Source of the DNA: Streptomyces jeddahensis
GTDB lineage: Bacteria; Actinomycetota; Actinomycetes; Streptomycetales; Streptomycetaceae
DNA length: 64,000 nucleotides
Direction of reading: 5' to 3'
NCBI RefSeq assembly: GCF_001642995.1
Contig: NZ_LOHS01000027.1
Span: 62,001 to 126,000, forward strand
The translations under genes and the position numbers were made by a program. The first letter of the stretch is position 1, and every line of letters starts with the position of its first letter. Shown here piece by piece: positions 18,546-29,171 of this stretch. Under the pieces are notes generated by a model that did not search any database, was not told the origin of the DNA, and worked only from the letters and a program-made list of their open reading frames with translations.

Positions 18546-19793
18546 GTGACGACGACCGAAGCCGTGGCTGCCTCCGTGCCCACGTGGCGCGGGGGATTCG
18601 GGCGCCTGTGGACGGCTGCCGTGCTGTCGAGATTCGGCGATGCGCTGCGGACTGCGGCCTTACCGCTGCTTGCCGCCTCGCTGACGGACGAGCCGATGCT
18701 GATCGCGTCCGTGACGGCCTGCGGCTATCTGCCATGGATCGTCTTCGGGCTGCTCGGCGGGGCCGTGGCAGACCGGATCGACCAGCGGCGCGCCATGTGG
18801 AGTGTGGACGTGGTGCGGGGTCTGCTGGTAGCCGGCTTCGCAACCGCCGTGGCGCTGGGGCACGCGACGATAGGACTGCTCATCGCCCTCGCCTTCGCGC
18901 TCACCACCCTCCAGACGCTCTTCGACAACGCCGCCACGGCGCTGCTTCCCACCCTGGTGGACGAGAAGGCACTGGGCAGCGCGAACGCACGTCTGCTCAC
19001 GGGCCAGCAGATCGCAGGCGGTCTGCTCGCGGCGCCCGCGGTACCCCTGCTGATCCTCGCCGGAATGGCCGTCCCCTTCGCGGCAGACGCCCTGACCTAT
19101 CTGGTGGCGGCGGTGCTCGTCGCATCGCTGCGTACGTCCGCTCCTCAGCGCGACCCCAGACCGGCGGGAAGCACCTTGCGCGGGGACATCGCCGCCGGGC
19201 TGAGGGCACTGTGGCGCGACCGTGCGCTCCGAGGGCTGTGCCTGGCGACGGCCCTGTGCAACATCGGCGTGGGGGCACTGATCGCCACGATGGTGCTCCT
19301 CGTGACGGGCTGGCTCGACGCGGGCACCGGCGGATACGCGGCCGCGATGACGGCGTACGCGGTCGGCAGCCTGACCGGGGGATGGGTCCAGGGCCGACTC
19401 GCGGCCAGGGTGGGCCGTATACGCAGCGTCGTCCTCGCGGGCTCGGCGCAGATAGTCGCCCTGGTGGCGATGGGCACCGTGCGCAGCCTGGCCGCGGTGG
19501 TCGTGAGTCTGGCGGTGTTCGGTCTCATGGGCATGGTGTGGAACGTCAGCACGACGACGCTGATGCAGCAGCGGGCGCCCGCGGAGATGCTCGGCCGCAT
19601 CAGTTCGGCCTTCCGCACCCTGGCGGTCGCGGGGGCGCCGTTGGGTGCGCTGCTGGGCGGTGCCGTGGCCACGGCCTGGGGCCTGAACACGCCGGTGCTG
19701 TGTGCGGCCGCGCTGTTCGGCCTGTCCGTCACCGTCCTGTTGCCTGCTCTTCAACCCGCCAACGGCGGTCAGAGCGCTCGTGCCGATGCCTGA
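18546..19793 (+). CDS. MFS transporter (EntS-like exporter family)
   Basis: A 415-aa major facilitator with about twelve hydrophobic helices. The N-terminal FGRLWTAAVLSRFGDALRTA and the loop GGAVADRIDQRRAM are typical of the MFS_3/EntS branch, which includes siderophore and drug exporters; QQRAPAEMLGRISS is another hallmark of that branch. The GTG start has GGGAGGGG at 18533-18540. The substrate is unknown. It ends 75 bp before pgi on the same strand, with no obvious functional link to its neighbours. Confidence 0.85.
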   Translation: MTTTEAVAASVPTWRGGFGRLWTAAVLSRFGDALRTAALPLLAASLTDEPMLIASVTACGYLPWIVFGLLGGAVADRIDQRRAMWSVDVVRGLLVAGFATAVALGHATIGLLIALAFALTTLQTLFDNAATALLPTLVDEKALGSANARLLTGQQIAGGLLAAPAVPLLILAGMAVPFAADALTYLVAAVLVASLRTSAPQRDPRPAGSTLRGDIAAGLRALWRDRALRGLCLATALCNIGVGALIATMVLLVTGWLDAGTGGYAAAMTAYAVGSLTGGWVQGRLAARVGRIRSVVLAGSAQIVALVAMGTVRSLAAVVVSLAVFGLMGMVWNVSTTTLMQQRAPAEMLGRISSAFRTLAVAGAPLGALLGGAVATAWGLNTPVLCAAALFGLSVTVLLPALQPANGGQSARADA

Positions 19794-19868
19794 TCAATTA
19801 GGTTGGGGAGTGCAGCGGGGCAAGGTACGCAGGACGTACGCAGGTACAAGAGAAGGCTGAAGTCCGAG

Positions 19869-21521
19869 ATGAATGCAGCAACCCGTACCAGGCTCAACCA
19901 GATGCCGGAGTGGACCGCGCTGGCCAAGCACCGGGAGCAGTTGGGGGAGGTGCAGCTGCGCGAGCTGTTCGCGGCGAATCCGGGGCGAGGCGCGGAGTAC
20001 ACGCTCCAGGTCGGCGATCTGTACGTCGACTTCTCCAAGCACCTGGTCACGGACGAGACGCTGGACCTGCTGCGCGACCTGGCCGCCGCGACGGACGTGT
20101 TCGGGCTGCGGGACGCCATGTTCCGGGGCCAGAAGATCAACACCACTGAGGACCGCGCGGTGCTCCATGTCGCGCTGCGCGCCCCGGGTGACGAGATCAT
20201 CGAGGTCGACGGGAAGAACGTCGTACCGGGCGTCCACGCCGTCCTCGACAAGATGAGCGCCTTCGCCGAGCGGATCCGCTCCGGCGAGTGGACCGGCCAC
20301 ACCGGCAAGCGCATCAAGAACGTCGTCAACGTCGGCATCGGCGGCTCCGACCTCGGCCCGGCCATGGCGTACGAGGCGCTGCGCGCCTTCACCGACCGCG
20401 ACCTGACGGTGCGCTTCGTCTCGAACGTCGACGGCGCCGACCTGCACGAGGCCGTGCGGGACCTGGACGCGGCCGAGACGCTGTTCATCATCGCGTCGAA
20501 GACCTTCACCACCATCGAGACCGTCACCAACGCGACCTCCGCACGCACCTGGCTGCTGGGCGAGCTGGGGGCCGGTCAGGAGGCCGTCGCCAAGCACTTC
20601 GTGGCGCTGTCCACGAATGCCGAGAAGGTGGCCGAGTTCGGCATCGACACAGCCAACATGTTCGAGTTCTGGGACTGGGTCGGCGGCCGCTACTCGTACG
20701 ATTCGGCGATCGGCCTGTCCCTGATGATCGCCATCGGCCCGGACCGCTTCCGGGAGATGCTCGACGGCTTCCACCTGGTCGACGTGCACTTCCGCGCCGC
20801 GCCGCCCGAGCACAACGTGCCGCTGCTGCTCGGCCTGCTGGGCATCTGGTACGGCAACTTCCACGGCGCGCAGTCGCATGCGGTGCTGCCCTACTCGCAC
20901 TACCTGTCCAAGTTCACCGCGTATCTGCAGCAGCTGGACATGGAGTCCAACGGCAAGTACGTGGACCGCGACGGCCGGCCGGTGGACTGGCAGACCGGCC
21001 CGGTCGTCTGGGGCACTCCGGGCACCAACGGCCAGCATGCGTACTTCCAGTTGATCCACCAGGGCACGGAGCTGATCCCGGCCGACTTCATCGGCTTCGC
21101 CAACCCGGTCGCCGACCTGCAGCCGGGCCTGGTCCCCCAGCACGACCTGCTGATGGCCAACTTCTTCGCGCAGACCCAGGCGCTGGCATTCGGCAAGACG
21201 CCGGAGGAGGTGCGGGCCGAGGGCGTGCCGGAGGAGCTGGTGCCGCACAAGACGTTCAAGGGCAACCACCCGACGACCACGATCCTGGCCCGCGAGCTCA
21301 CGCCCTCCGTGCTCGGTCAGCTCGTCGCGCTCTACGAGCACAAGGTGTTCGTGCAGGGCGCGATCTGGAACATCGACTCCTTCGACCAGTGGGGTGTCGA
21401 GCTCGGCAAGGTCCTCGCCAAGCGCGTCGAGCCGGCCCTCAGCGAAGGCGCAGATGTGCCGGGGCTCGACGAGTCCACCAAGGCGCTGGTCGCCAAGTAC
21501 CGCGAGCTTCGCGGCCGTTAA
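19869..21521 (+). CDS. pgi: Glucose-6-phosphate isomerase
   Basis: Interconverts glucose-6-phosphate and fructose-6-phosphate. The 550-aa protein shows [35 protein letters not shown] (phosphate binding), [13 protein letters not shown] with the PGI signature and the C-terminal QWGVELGK motif. The catalytic Glu lies near [21 protein letters not shown] start at ATG 19869 ([14 protein letters not shown]), since the upstream 22 residues of the open frame are basic and unlike the family. It links the glycolytic genes on the left with the leftward pentose phosphate operon beyond. Confidence 0.96.
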   Translation: MNAATRTRLNQMPEWTALAKHREQLGEVQLRELFAANPGRGAEYTLQVGDLYVDFSKHLVTDETLDLLRDLAAATDVFGLRDAMFRGQKINTTEDRAVLHVALRAPGDEIIEVDGKNVVPGVHAVLDKMSAFAERIRSGEWTGHTGKRIKNVVNVGIGGSDLGPAMAYEALRAFTDRDLTVRFVSNVDGADLHEAVRDLDAAETLFIIASKTFTTIETVTNATSARTWLLGELGAGQEAVAKHFVALSTNAEKVAEFGIDTANMFEFWDWVGGRYSYDSAIGLSLMIAIGPDRFREMLDGFHLVDVHFRAAPPEHNVPLLLGLLGIWYGNFHGAQSHAVLPYSHYLSKFTAYLQQLDMESNGKYVDRDGRPVDWQTGPVVWGTPGTNGQHAYFQLIHQGTELIPADFIGFANPVADLQPGLVPQHDLLMANFFAQTQALAFGKTPEEVRAEGVPEELVPHKTFKGNHPTTTILARELTPSVLGQLVALYEHKVFVQGAIWNIDSFDQWGVELGKVLAKRVEPALSEGADVPGLDESTKALVAKYRELRGR

Positions 21522-21589
21522 TCGGATGCGGGGGTGCCGTCCGGCGGGTGACACTGCTCCGGCTCGTCACCTGCCGGAAGGACCCCCCA

Positions 21590-22069
21590 ATGGACCAGCT
21601 TCTAGCCGCACTCGCCGACCCGGAACGCCTCAGGCTCTACGCCCGCGTCGTGCTGGAGGACCTGACGCCGAGCGAGTCGGAGTCGCCCGAAGCGCGCAAG
21701 CACCTCGGGCGCCTGGTCGCCACGGGGCTCGTCGAGCGGTTGCCGGACGGCTCCCTGCGGGCGGATCCCGCGGTGTTCCGGCGTGCACGGCCCGAGGAAC
21801 CGCGGCCCGATGTCCCGCGCCGCCTGGTGGGATTCTTCGCCGGTGGACGGCTGACCACGATTCCGGTGCGTCCGGCCGTACGCCGTGAGTTGCTCGCCCA
21901 TCTGACCAGCACGCTGTTCGAGGGCGGGCGCAGCTACAGCGAGCGCGAAGTCAACGACGCCTTCCGCACCGTGCACGACGACACCTCGGCGCTGCGCCGC
22001 TACTCCATCGAGAACGGACTGCTGGTGCGGGAACGCGACGGCAGCAGTTATCGGCGCGTGGCCGCCTAA
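21590..22069 (+). CDS. DUF2087 domain protein (putative regulator)
   Basis: A 159-aa protein. The N-terminal half (ALADPERLRLYARVVLEDLTPSE, HLGRLVATGLVERLPDGSLRAD) resembles an ArsR-like winged helix. The C-terminal half (LVGFFAGGRLTTIPVRPAVRRELLAHL, GRSYSEREVNDAFRTVHDD, LRRYSIENGLLVRERDGSSYRR) is the DUF2087 domain. The combination is usually annotated as a transcriptional regulator with unknown target. ATG 21590 has GGAAGGA eight bases upstream. It reads out of pgi and faces pgl across a perfect terminator. Confidence 0.82.
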   Translation: MDQLLAALADPERLRLYARVVLEDLTPSESESPEARKHLGRLVATGLVERLPDGSLRADPAVFRRARPEEPRPDVPRRLVGFFAGGRLTTIPVRPAVRRELLAHLTSTLFEGGRSYSEREVNDAFRTVHDDTSALRRYSIENGLLVRERDGSSYRRVAA

Positions 22070-22070
22070 A

Positions 22071-22105
22071 ACGTCAGCCCCAGGTCGACGACCTGGGGCT
22101 GACGT
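22071..22105. terminator. Perfect bidirectional terminator
   Basis: ACGTCAGCCCCAGGTC (22071-22086) pairs perfectly with GACCTGGGGCTGACGT (22090-22105) around a 3-nt loop. It sits between the convergent DUF2087 gene and pgl, and serves the ends of both transcripts. Confidence 0.9.
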
Positions 22106-22132
22106 GTAGCGGTCGAACTCAGAGCACAGGGC

Positions 22133-22918
22133 TCAGGGCGAAGCCGGCGGATACAGGTCCCGCGGCAGGCGCGAGGCCGCCGCAGAATCCAGCAGCCACA
22201 GGGTGCGGGAGCGGCCGCGGGCGCCCGCTGCCGGGGCCTGGATCTCGCCGGCACCGGAGAGGGCGATCGCGGTGGCCTGCGCCTTGTCCTCGCCGGCCGC
22301 GAGCAGCCACACCTCACGGGCGGCCCGGATCGCCGGCAGCGTGAGGGTGATCCGGGTGGGCGGCGGCTTCGGGGCGCCGTGCACGCCGACCACCGTGCGC
22401 TCCGTCTCGCGGACCGCCGGCAGCTCGGGGAAGAGCGACGCGACGTGCGTGTCCGGGCCGACGCCGAGCATCAGGACATCGAAGGACGGGACCGGACCGT
22501 GGTCCTCCGGGCCGGCCGCGGCGGCGAGTTCGGCCGCGTAGGCCGCCGCTGCCGCATCCGCGTCGTTGCCGTACGGCCCGTCCGAGGCCGGCATAGCGTG
22601 GACGCGCTTGGGGTTCAGCGGGACCGCGTCGAGGAGAGCCTCGCGGGCCTGGGTGACGTTGCGGTCCGGGTCGCCCTCGGTCAGGAACCGCTCGTCGCCC
22701 CACCACAGGTCGAGGCGGCCCCAGTCGACGGCGTCCCGGGCGGGCGCGGCGGCCAGAGCGGCCAGCAGGCCGTTGCCGTTGCGCCCGCCGGTGAGGACCA
22801 CCGAGGCGGAGCCGCGGGCGGCCTGGGCGTCCACGATCTTCGTGATCAGCCGGGCCGCCGCGGCCTGTGCCATCAGCTCCTTGTCGCGGTGCACGACGAG
22901 CTGCGGTGCCATGGTCAC
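22133..22918 (-). CDS. pgl: 6-phosphogluconolactonase
   Basis: Hydrolyses 6-phosphogluconolactone, the second step of the oxidative pentose phosphate pathway. The 261-aa protein of the NagB/DevB fold shows SVVLTGGRNGNGLLAAL, WWGDERFLTEGDPDRNVTQAREAL, FDVLMLGVGPDTHVASLFP and the C-terminal LLAAGEDKAQA. The GTG at 22918 overlaps the opcA stop (GTGA); an ATG two codons later (22912) is equally possible. It is the last gene of the leftward tkt-tal-zwf-opcA-pgl operon and ends at a strong terminator. Confidence 0.95.
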   Translation of the reverse strand: MTMAPQLVVHRDKELMAQAAAARLITKIVDAQAARGSASVVLTGGRNGNGLLAALAAAPARDAVDWGRLDLWWGDERFLTEGDPDRNVTQAREALLDAVPLNPKRVHAMPASDGPYGNDADAAAAAYAAELAAAAGPEDHGPVPSFDVLMLGVGPDTHVASLFPELPAVRETERTVVGVHGAPKPPPTRITLTLPAIRAAREVWLLAAGEDKAQATAIALSGAGEIQAPAAGARGRSRTLWLLDSAAASRLPRDLYPPASP

Positions 22919-24033
22919 TTCGCGGCCGCCTTCTTCGCCGGGGCCTTGCCCGCTGTCTTCTTGGCCGGGCCCTTGGCGGGCGCCTCGGGCTCGGCGGGTG
23001 CCTCCGCGGTGGCGTCCGACTCGGCGGACCCGTTCCCGGCGGCGGCCGGCTCAGGGGCCCCGTTCGCGGCCGACGGGCCGTCCTCGCCCTCCGCGGGCGC
23101 CGACGCGGGACCGGCCAGCCGGTCGACGCCGTACTTCAGGGCCGACGCGTACGTGTCGTCCGGGTCCAGCCGGCGCAGCTCCTCCGCGATGAGCTCCGCC
23201 GTGTCGCGCCGCTGGAGCGCCACCGCACGGTCGGGCTGACCCTCGATGGACAGCGTCGCGAGCGCGCCGTCCGCGCGGTCAAGGACGATCGGGCCGCAGC
23301 TCGTGCCCATCCGCACGGCCGTCAGGCCCGGGCCCGACGACACCGACCGCCGGACCGGGACGTCCAGCCGGTCCGCGAGCCACATGGCGAGCAGCTCGCA
23401 GCTCGGATTGAACTCCTCGCCCTCGACCTCGACCGACGTGACCTCGCAGGTCACCTGGTCCAGGGCCGCGGCCAGCATCGAGCGCCAGGGCGTGATGCGG
23501 GTCCACGAGAGGTCCGTGTCGCCCGGTGTGTAGGCCGCGGCACGCGCGCTCAGCTCCCTCACGGGCTGCTCCGCGGCGTAGGTGTCGGTGACGCGGCGCT
23601 GGGCGAGCGCACCGAGCGGGTCGTTCGCGGGGTCGAGCGGCGCGTTGACCGGCCACCAGACGACCACCGGGGCGTCCGGCAGCAGCAGCGGCAGCACCAC
23701 GGACTGGGCGTGGTTCACGATCTCGCCGTACAGCCGCAGCACCACCGTCTCGCCGGTGCCCGCGTCCGCGCCGACGCGCACCTCGGCGTCCAGCCGCGAA
23801 CTCGTGCGGTCGCGGGGCGAGCGCGAGACACGCTTGATCACGACCAGGGTGCGCGAGGGGTGCTCGCGGGAGGCGTCGCTGGCCGCCTTGAGCGCGTCGT
23901 AGGCGTTCTCCTCGTCGGTGACGATGACGAGCGTGAGGACCATGCCGACGGCAGGGGTGCCGATCGCGCGGCGGCCCTCGATGAGCGCCTTGTTGATCTT
24001 GCTGGCGGTGGTGTTCGTGAGGTCGATGTTCAT
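22915..24033 (-). CDS. opcA: Glucose-6-phosphate dehydrogenase assembly protein OpcA
   Basis: Allosteric or assembly partner of glucose-6-phosphate dehydrogenase, found in actinobacteria and cyanobacteria. The 372-aa protein begins NIDLTNTTASKINKALIEGRR. Family motifs include VVVWWPVNAP, DLSWTRITPWRSMLAAALDQ and CELLAMWLADRLD. The last 75 residues are Ala/Pro/Glu-rich, ending in an Ala/Lys tail (PAKKTAGKAPAKKAAAK) like that of UvrA in this window. ATG 24033 overlaps the zwf stop (ATGA), ruling out the longer open frame. Coupling to zwf fits the 1:1 functional pairing. Confidence 0.95.
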   Translation of the reverse strand: MNIDLTNTTASKINKALIEGRRAIGTPAVGMVLTLVIVTDEENAYDALKAASDASREHPSRTLVVIKRVSRSPRDRTSSRLDAEVRVGADAGTGETVVLRLYGEIVNHAQSVVLPLLLPDAPVVVWWPVNAPLDPANDPLGALAQRRVTDTYAAEQPVRELSARAAAYTPGDTDLSWTRITPWRSMLAAALDQVTCEVTSVEVEGEEFNPSCELLAMWLADRLDVPVRRSVSSGPGLTAVRMGTSCGPIVLDRADGALATLSIEGQPDRAVALQRRDTAELIAEELRRLDPDDTYASALKYGVDRLAGPASAPAEGEDGPSAANGAPEPAAAGNGSAESDATAEAPAEPEAPAKGPAKKTAGKAPAKKAAAK

Positions 24034-25559
24034 GGCCGACGCCAGCTCCGTCCGTCTCGTTCGAGCATTTCGTCCGCCTCGACGGGCCCCCACGTGCCCG
24101 CCGGGTACTGCGCGGGCTTGCCGTTGTCGTCCCAGTACTCCTCGATCGGATCGAGAATCTTCCAAGACAGCTCGACCTCCTCCGTGCGCGGGAAGAGGTT
24201 GGCGTCGCCGAGCAGGACGTCGAGGATCAGCCGCTCGTACGCCTCCGGGCTGGACTCCGTGAAGGACTCGCCGTACGCGAAGTCCATCGACACATCCCGG
24301 ATCTCCATGGAGGTGCCGGGCACCTTGGAGCCGAAGCGGACCGTGACGCCCTCGTCGGGCTGGACCCGGATGACGACCGCGTTCTGCCCGAGCTCCTCCG
24401 TCGCCGTGTGGTCGAACGGGGAGTGCGGCGCGCGCTGGAAGACGACCGCGATCTCGGTGACGCGGCGGCCCAGGCGCTTGCCCGTCCGGAGATAGAAGGG
24501 GACGCCCGCCCAGCGGCGGTTGTCGATCCCGAGCTTGATCGCCGCGTACGTGTCGGTCTTCGACTGCGGGTCGATGCCGTCTTCCTGCAGATAGCCGATG
24601 ACCTTCTCGCCGCCCTGCCAGCCGGCCGAGTACTGGGCGCGCACCGTGTCCTTGCCCAGGTCCTTCGGCAGCCGCACGGCCCCCAGCACCTTCGTCTTCT
24701 CGGCCGCGAGCGCGTCCGCGTCGAAGGAGGCGGGCTCCTCCATCGCGGTCAGCGCGAGGAGCTGGAGCAGGTGGTTCTGGATGACGTCACGGGCGGCGCC
24801 GATGCCGTCGTAGTAGCCGGCGCGGCCGCCGATGCCGATGTCCTCGGCCATCGTGATCTGCACATGGTCGACGTACGACCGGTTCCAGATCGGCTCGAAC
24901 AGGGTGTTGGCGAACCGCAGCGCCAGGATGTTCTGGACGGTCTCCTTGCCCAGGTAGTGGTCGATCCGGAAGACCTGCTCCGGGGCGAAGACCTCGTGGA
25001 CGATCGAGTTGAGCTCCTTGGCGGAGGCCAGATCGTGCCCGAAGGGCTTCTCGATGACCGCGCGGCGCCAGGAGCCGTTCTGCTGGTCGGCCAGTCCGTG
25101 CTTCTTCAGCTGCTGGACGACGTTGGGGAAGAACTTGGGGGGTACGGAGAGGTAGAAGGCGAAGTTCCCGCCGGTGCCCTGCGCCTTGTCCAGCTCCTGG
25201 ATCGTGGCGCGCAGCTGCTCGAAGGCGGCGTCGTCGTCGAAGTCGCCCTGGACGAAGCGCATCCCTTGTATGAGCTGCTGCCACACCTCCTCGCGGAACG
25301 GGGTGCGGGAGTGCTGCTTGACCGCGTCGTGGACGACCTGGGCGAAGTCCTCGTCCTGCCACTCGCGGCGGGCGAACCCGACGAGCGAGAACCCCGGCGG
25401 CAGCAGACCTCGGTTCGCGAGGTCGTAGACGGCAGGCATCAGTTTTTTGCGTGACAAATCGCCCGTGACACCGAAGATGACCAGGCCCGACGGCCCCGCG
25501 ATACGCGGGAGCCGTCGGTCTGCGGGGTCACGAAGCGGATTCGCTCCGTGTGCGGTCAA
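24030..25559 (-). CDS. zwf: Glucose-6-phosphate dehydrogenase
   Basis: Oxidises glucose-6-phosphate to 6-phosphogluconolactone, making NADPH. The 509-aa protein has the nucleotide-binding VIFGVTGDLSRKKLMPAVYDL, the active-site RIDHYLGKETVQNIL, and RWAGVPFYLRTGKRL. The start is a TTG at 25559: GGAGGG (complement of 25568-25573) lies eight bases upstream, inside the tal stop region, and the resulting length fits the family. The frame stays open further but that part is the antisense-like shadow of tal. It overlaps opcA by 4 bp and follows tal by a few bases. Confidence 0.95.
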   Translation of the reverse strand: MTAHGANPLRDPADRRLPRIAGPSGLVIFGVTGDLSRKKLMPAVYDLANRGLLPPGFSLVGFARREWQDEDFAQVVHDAVKQHSRTPFREEVWQQLIQGMRFVQGDFDDDAAFEQLRATIQELDKAQGTGGNFAFYLSVPPKFFPNVVQQLKKHGLADQQNGSWRRAVIEKPFGHDLASAKELNSIVHEVFAPEQVFRIDHYLGKETVQNILALRFANTLFEPIWNRSYVDHVQITMAEDIGIGGRAGYYDGIGAARDVIQNHLLQLLALTAMEEPASFDADALAAEKTKVLGAVRLPKDLGKDTVRAQYSAGWQGGEKVIGYLQEDGIDPQSKTDTYAAIKLGIDNRRWAGVPFYLRTGKRLGRRVTEIAVVFQRAPHSPFDHTATEELGQNAVVIRVQPDEGVTVRFGSKVPGTSMEIRDVSMDFAYGESFTESSPEAYERLILDVLLGDANLFPRTEEVELSWKILDPIEEYWDDNGKPAQYPAGTWGPVEADEMLERDGRSWRRP

Positions 25560-25563
25560 GGCG

Positions 25564-26682
25564 TCAGCCCTCCGAGGGGGCGAGGCGCTGAAGCTCCGCC
25601 TCGGTCGACTTGAGCAGGTCGTTCCAGGACGACTCGAACTTCTCGACGCCCTCGTCCTCGAGGACCTGCACCACGTCGTCGTAGGAGATGCCGAGCCGCT
25701 CGACGGCGTCGAGGTCGGCGCGGGCCTGCTCGTAGGTGCCGGCGATGGTGTTGCCGGTGATCTGCCCATGGTCGGCGACCGCCTCGAGCGTGGCCTCCGG
25801 CATGGTGTTGACCGTGCCCGGGGCGACCAGGTCGTCGACGTACAGGGTGTCCTTGTACGCCGGGTCCTTCACGCCGGTGGAGGCCCACAGCGGGCGCTGC
25901 TTGTTGGCGCCGGCCTTGTCCAGCGCCGCCCAGCGGTCCGAGGAGAAGACCTCCTCGTACGCCTGGAAGGCCAGGCGGGCGTTGGCGAGCGCCGCCTTGC
26001 CGCGGGCCTCCTTGGCCTCCGGGGAGCCCAGGGCGTCCAGGCGCTTGTCGATCTCGGTGTCCACGCGGGACACGAAGAACGACGCGACCGAGCGGATCTT
26101 GGAGAGGTCGAGGCCCGCGGCCTTGGCCTTCTCCAGGCCCGCCAGGTAGGCGTCCATGACCTCGCGGTAGCGCTCCAGCGAGAAGATCAGCGTGACGTTG
26201 ACGCTGATGCCCAGGCCGATCACCTCGGTGATGGCCGGGAGGCCCGCCCTGGTGGCCGGGATCTTGATCAGGGTGTTCGGGCGGTCCACCAGCCACGCGA
26301 GCTGCTTGGCCTCGGCGATGGTCGCCGCGGTGTTGTGCGCCAGGCGCGGGTCCACCTCGATCGAGACCCGGCCATCCTGGCCGCCGGTCTCCTCGAAGAC
26401 CGGACGCAGGACGTCGGCGGCGTCCCGCACATCCGCGGTCGTGATCATGCGGATGGCCTCTTCGACGGTGACCTTGCGGGCGGCGAGGTCCGCGAGCTGC
26501 TGCTCGTAGCCGTCACCCGACGAGATCGCCTTCTGGAAGATCGACGGGTTGGTCGTCACGCCCACGACGTGCTGCTGGTCGATGAGCTCCGAAAGGTTCC
26601 CGGACGTGATCCGCTTGCGGGACAGGTCGTCCAGCCAGATCGCGACGCCTTCGTCGGAGAGGCGCTTGAGTGCGTCTGTCAT
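25564..26682 (-). CDS. tal: Transaldolase
   Basis: Transfers a dihydroxyacetone unit between sugar phosphates in the non-oxidative pentose phosphate pathway. The 372-aa protein shows [46 protein letters not shown] with the Schiff-base Lys140, and [28 protein letters not shown]. This length and motif set mark the actinobacterial Tal family. ATG 26682 has AGGAG (26693-26697) upstream. It lies 35 bp downstream of tkt in the operon. Confidence 0.96.
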   Translation of the reverse strand: MTDALKRLSDEGVAIWLDDLSRKRITSGNLSELIDQQHVVGVTTNPSIFQKAISSGDGYEQQLADLAARKVTVEEAIRMITTADVRDAADVLRPVFEETGGQDGRVSIEVDPRLAHNTAATIAEAKQLAWLVDRPNTLIKIPATRAGLPAITEVIGLGISVNVTLIFSLERYREVMDAYLAGLEKAKAAGLDLSKIRSVASFFVSRVDTEIDKRLDALGSPEAKEARGKAALANARLAFQAYEEVFSSDRWAALDKAGANKQRPLWASTGVKDPAYKDTLYVDDLVAPGTVNTMPEATLEAVADHGQITGNTIAGTYEQARADLDAVERLGISYDDVVQVLEDEGVEKFESSWNDLLKSTEAELQRLAPSEG

Positions 26683-26717
26683 GGAAAATGCATCTCCTAC
26701 TTGGTCGTATGTAAGCG

Positions 26718-28820
26718 TCAGCGCTGGGCGGCGTCGATGGATTCCCGCGCGGCGGCCGCCACGTTCTCGGGAGTGAAGCCGAACTCGCGGAAGAGGACCT
26801 TGCCGTCGGCCGACGCGCCGAAGTGCTCCAGCGAAACGATGCGTCCGGCGTCCCCGACGTACTTGTGCCAGGTCAGGCCGATGCCGGCCTCCACGGCGAC
26901 GCGGGCCTTCAGCGAAGGCGGCAGGACGCTGTCCCGGTACCCCTGGTCCTGCTGCTCGAACCACTCCACGCACGGCATCGACACCACACGGGTCGGGACG
27001 CCGGCGGCCTGCAGCTGCTCGCGGGCCTCGACGGCCACGTGCACCTCGGAGCCGGTGGCGATCAGCACGACCTGCGCCGCAGCGCTCTGCCCGTCGGGCC
27101 CTTCCGCGTCGAACAGCACGTAACCGCCGCGCGCCGCATCCTCGTTGGGCTCGTATGCCGGCACGCCCTGACGGGTCAGCGCCAGTCCGTGCGGGGCGCC
27201 CTTGCCGAACTCCTTCGTCCAGCGGCGCAGGATCTCGCGCCACGCGATGGCGGTCTCGTTGGCGTCGGCGGGACGGACGACGTTCAGGCCCGGGATGGCG
27301 CGCAGCGAGGCCAGGTGCTCGACCGGCTGGTGCGTCGGGCCGTCCTCACCGAGGCCGATGGAGTCGTGCGTCCACACGTACGTCACCGGCAGGTGCATCA
27401 GCGCGGACAGGCGGACGGCATTGCGCATGTAATCGGAGAACACCAGGAAGGTGCCGCCGTAGATACGGGTGTTGCCGTGCAGCGCGATGCCGTTCATCTC
27501 CGCGGCCATGGAGTGCTCGCGGATGCCGAAGTGGATGGTGCGGCCGTACGGATCGGCCTCCGGCAGCGGGTTGTCCGCGGGAAGGAACGAGGAGTTCTTG
27601 TCGATGGTGGTGTTGTTGGAGCCGGCGAGGTCGGCCGAGCCGCCCCACAGCTCCGGGATCACCCCGCCGAGTGCCTGCAGCACCTTGCCGGACGCGGCAC
27701 GGGTGGCGACGGCCTTGCCCTCCTCGAAGACCGGGAGCTTCTCCTCCCAGCCGTCGGGCAGCTCGCCCGCGGCGATGCGGTCGAACTCCGCGGCCCGCGC
27801 CGGGTTGGCGCTGCGCCACTCCTGGAACGACTTCTCCCACTTCGCCCGGGCCTCGCGGCCGCGGTCGAGCGCCTGGCGGGTGTGGGCCAGGACCTCGTCG
27901 GTGACCTCGAAGGACTTCTCCGGGTCGAAGCCGAGGACGCGCTTGGTGGCGGCGACCTCGTCGTCGCCCAGCGCCGAGCCGTGCGCGGCCTCGGTGTTCT
28001 GAGCGTTCGGGGCGGGCCAGGCGATGATCGAGCGCATCGCGATGAAGGACGGCCTGTCCGTCACCTTCTTCGCGGCCTCGATGGCGTTGTAGATGGCGTG
28101 CGGGTCGAGGTCGCCGTCCGGCTTCGGGGCGATGCGCTGCACGTGCCAGCCGTACGCCTCGTAGCGCTTGACGGTGTCCTCGGAGACGGCGGTCTCGGTG
28201 TCGCCCTCGATCGAGATGTGGTTGTCGTCCCACAGCAGGATCAGGTTGCCGAGCTTCTGGTGCCCGGCCATCGAGGACGCCTCCGCGGCGATGCCCTCCT
28301 GAAGGCAGCCGTCACCGGCGATGCAGTAGATGAAGTGGTCGAACGGCGAGGTGCCGGGGGCCGCGTCGGGGTCGAACAGGCCGCGTTCGTAGCGGGCGGC
28401 CATCGCCATGCCCACCGCGTTGGCGACACCCTGGCCGAGCGGTCCTGTCGTCGTCTCGACGCCCTTGGTGTGGCCGTACTCGGGGTGGCCGGGGGTCTTG
28501 GAGCCCCAGGTGCGGAACGCCTTCAGATCGTCCAGCTCCAGGCCGAAGCCTCCGAGGTACAGCTGGGTGTAGAGGGTCAGGGACGAGTGACCCGCGGACA
28601 GCACGAACCGGTCACGGCCCGTCCAGTCGGTGTCCGCCGGGTCGTGCCGCATCACCTTCTGAAAGAGGGTGTACGCGGCGGGGGCCAGGCTCATCGCCGT
28701 ACCGGGATGGCCGTTGCCGACCTTCTGTACGGCGTCGGCGGCCAGGATGCGGGCGGTGTCGACGGCCCGCTGATCCAACTCGGTCCACTCGAGGTCTGTA
28801 GTGGTCGGCTCGGTACTCAC
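26718..28820 (-). CDS. tkt: Transketolase
   Basis: Thiamine-diphosphate enzyme moving two-carbon units in the pentose phosphate pathway. The 700-aa protein has [13 protein letters not shown], the TPP-binding [26 protein letters not shown] region (GDG...N motif), [19 protein letters not shown] with the catalytic Glu, and a C-terminal domain with [15 protein letters not shown] start at 28820 preceded by GAGGAG. It is the first gene of the leftward tkt-tal-zwf-opcA-pgl operon; the promoter must lie in the 350-bp divergent spacer shared with ctaB. Confidence 0.97.
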   Translation of the reverse strand: MSTEPTTTDLEWTELDQRAVDTARILAADAVQKVGNGHPGTAMSLAPAAYTLFQKVMRHDPADTDWTGRDRFVLSAGHSSLTLYTQLYLGGFGLELDDLKAFRTWGSKTPGHPEYGHTKGVETTTGPLGQGVANAVGMAMAARYERGLFDPDAAPGTSPFDHFIYCIAGDGCLQEGIAAEASSMAGHQKLGNLILLWDDNHISIEGDTETAVSEDTVKRYEAYGWHVQRIAPKPDGDLDPHAIYNAIEAAKKVTDRPSFIAMRSIIAWPAPNAQNTEAAHGSALGDDEVAATKRVLGFDPEKSFEVTDEVLAHTRQALDRGREARAKWEKSFQEWRSANPARAAEFDRIAAGELPDGWEEKLPVFEEGKAVATRAASGKVLQALGGVIPELWGGSADLAGSNNTTIDKNSSFLPADNPLPEADPYGRTIHFGIREHSMAAEMNGIALHGNTRIYGGTFLVFSDYMRNAVRLSALMHLPVTYVWTHDSIGLGEDGPTHQPVEHLASLRAIPGLNVVRPADANETAIAWREILRRWTKEFGKGAPHGLALTRQGVPAYEPNEDAARGGYVLFDAEGPDGQSAAAQVVLIATGSEVHVAVEAREQLQAAGVPTRVVSMPCVEWFEQQDQGYRDSVLPPSLKARVAVEAGIGLTWHKYVGDAGRIVSLEHFGASADGKVLFREFGFTPENVAAAARESIDAAQR

Positions 28821-29171
28821 CCTGGGTCAGGGCTCCTCTCCACATGTCGAATGCCGGCGTTCTCTGGGCACGCCGGACGGTGTCGAGACTACCGCTGTGA
28901 GTAGGCCCTTTTTATCGGGCCTTTCCAGACTGCCGGGCCTCGACGGTATACGCATCGCCAGGGCCGTTTTCCCAATTCAGCAGGTGAATACGGAGCCGCT
29001 CATTTGAATGCTCATTCGAGAACATCCGTGCACGTTGCAGCACCCGTGACCAACACGGCCGACCCCCCGCGAAGGCCTGAGACGGGCAACGTCTAAAGTG
29101 GCGTGGTACGCGCGAGCCTTTACCCGGCCTTCATGCCGGGGCTCGCTGGGATGTCTCTGTCAGGGGTGTGC
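28821..29171. other. Divergent promoter region tkt / ctaB
   Basis: About 350 bp without a gene. It contains AGGCCC (28903-28908)/GGGCCT (28917-28922) on the tkt side and a GAATG-CT-CATTC palindrome (29006-29017). TAAAGT (29094-29099) is a possible -10 for ctaB. I cannot place -35 boxes with confidence on either strand. Confidence 0.5.
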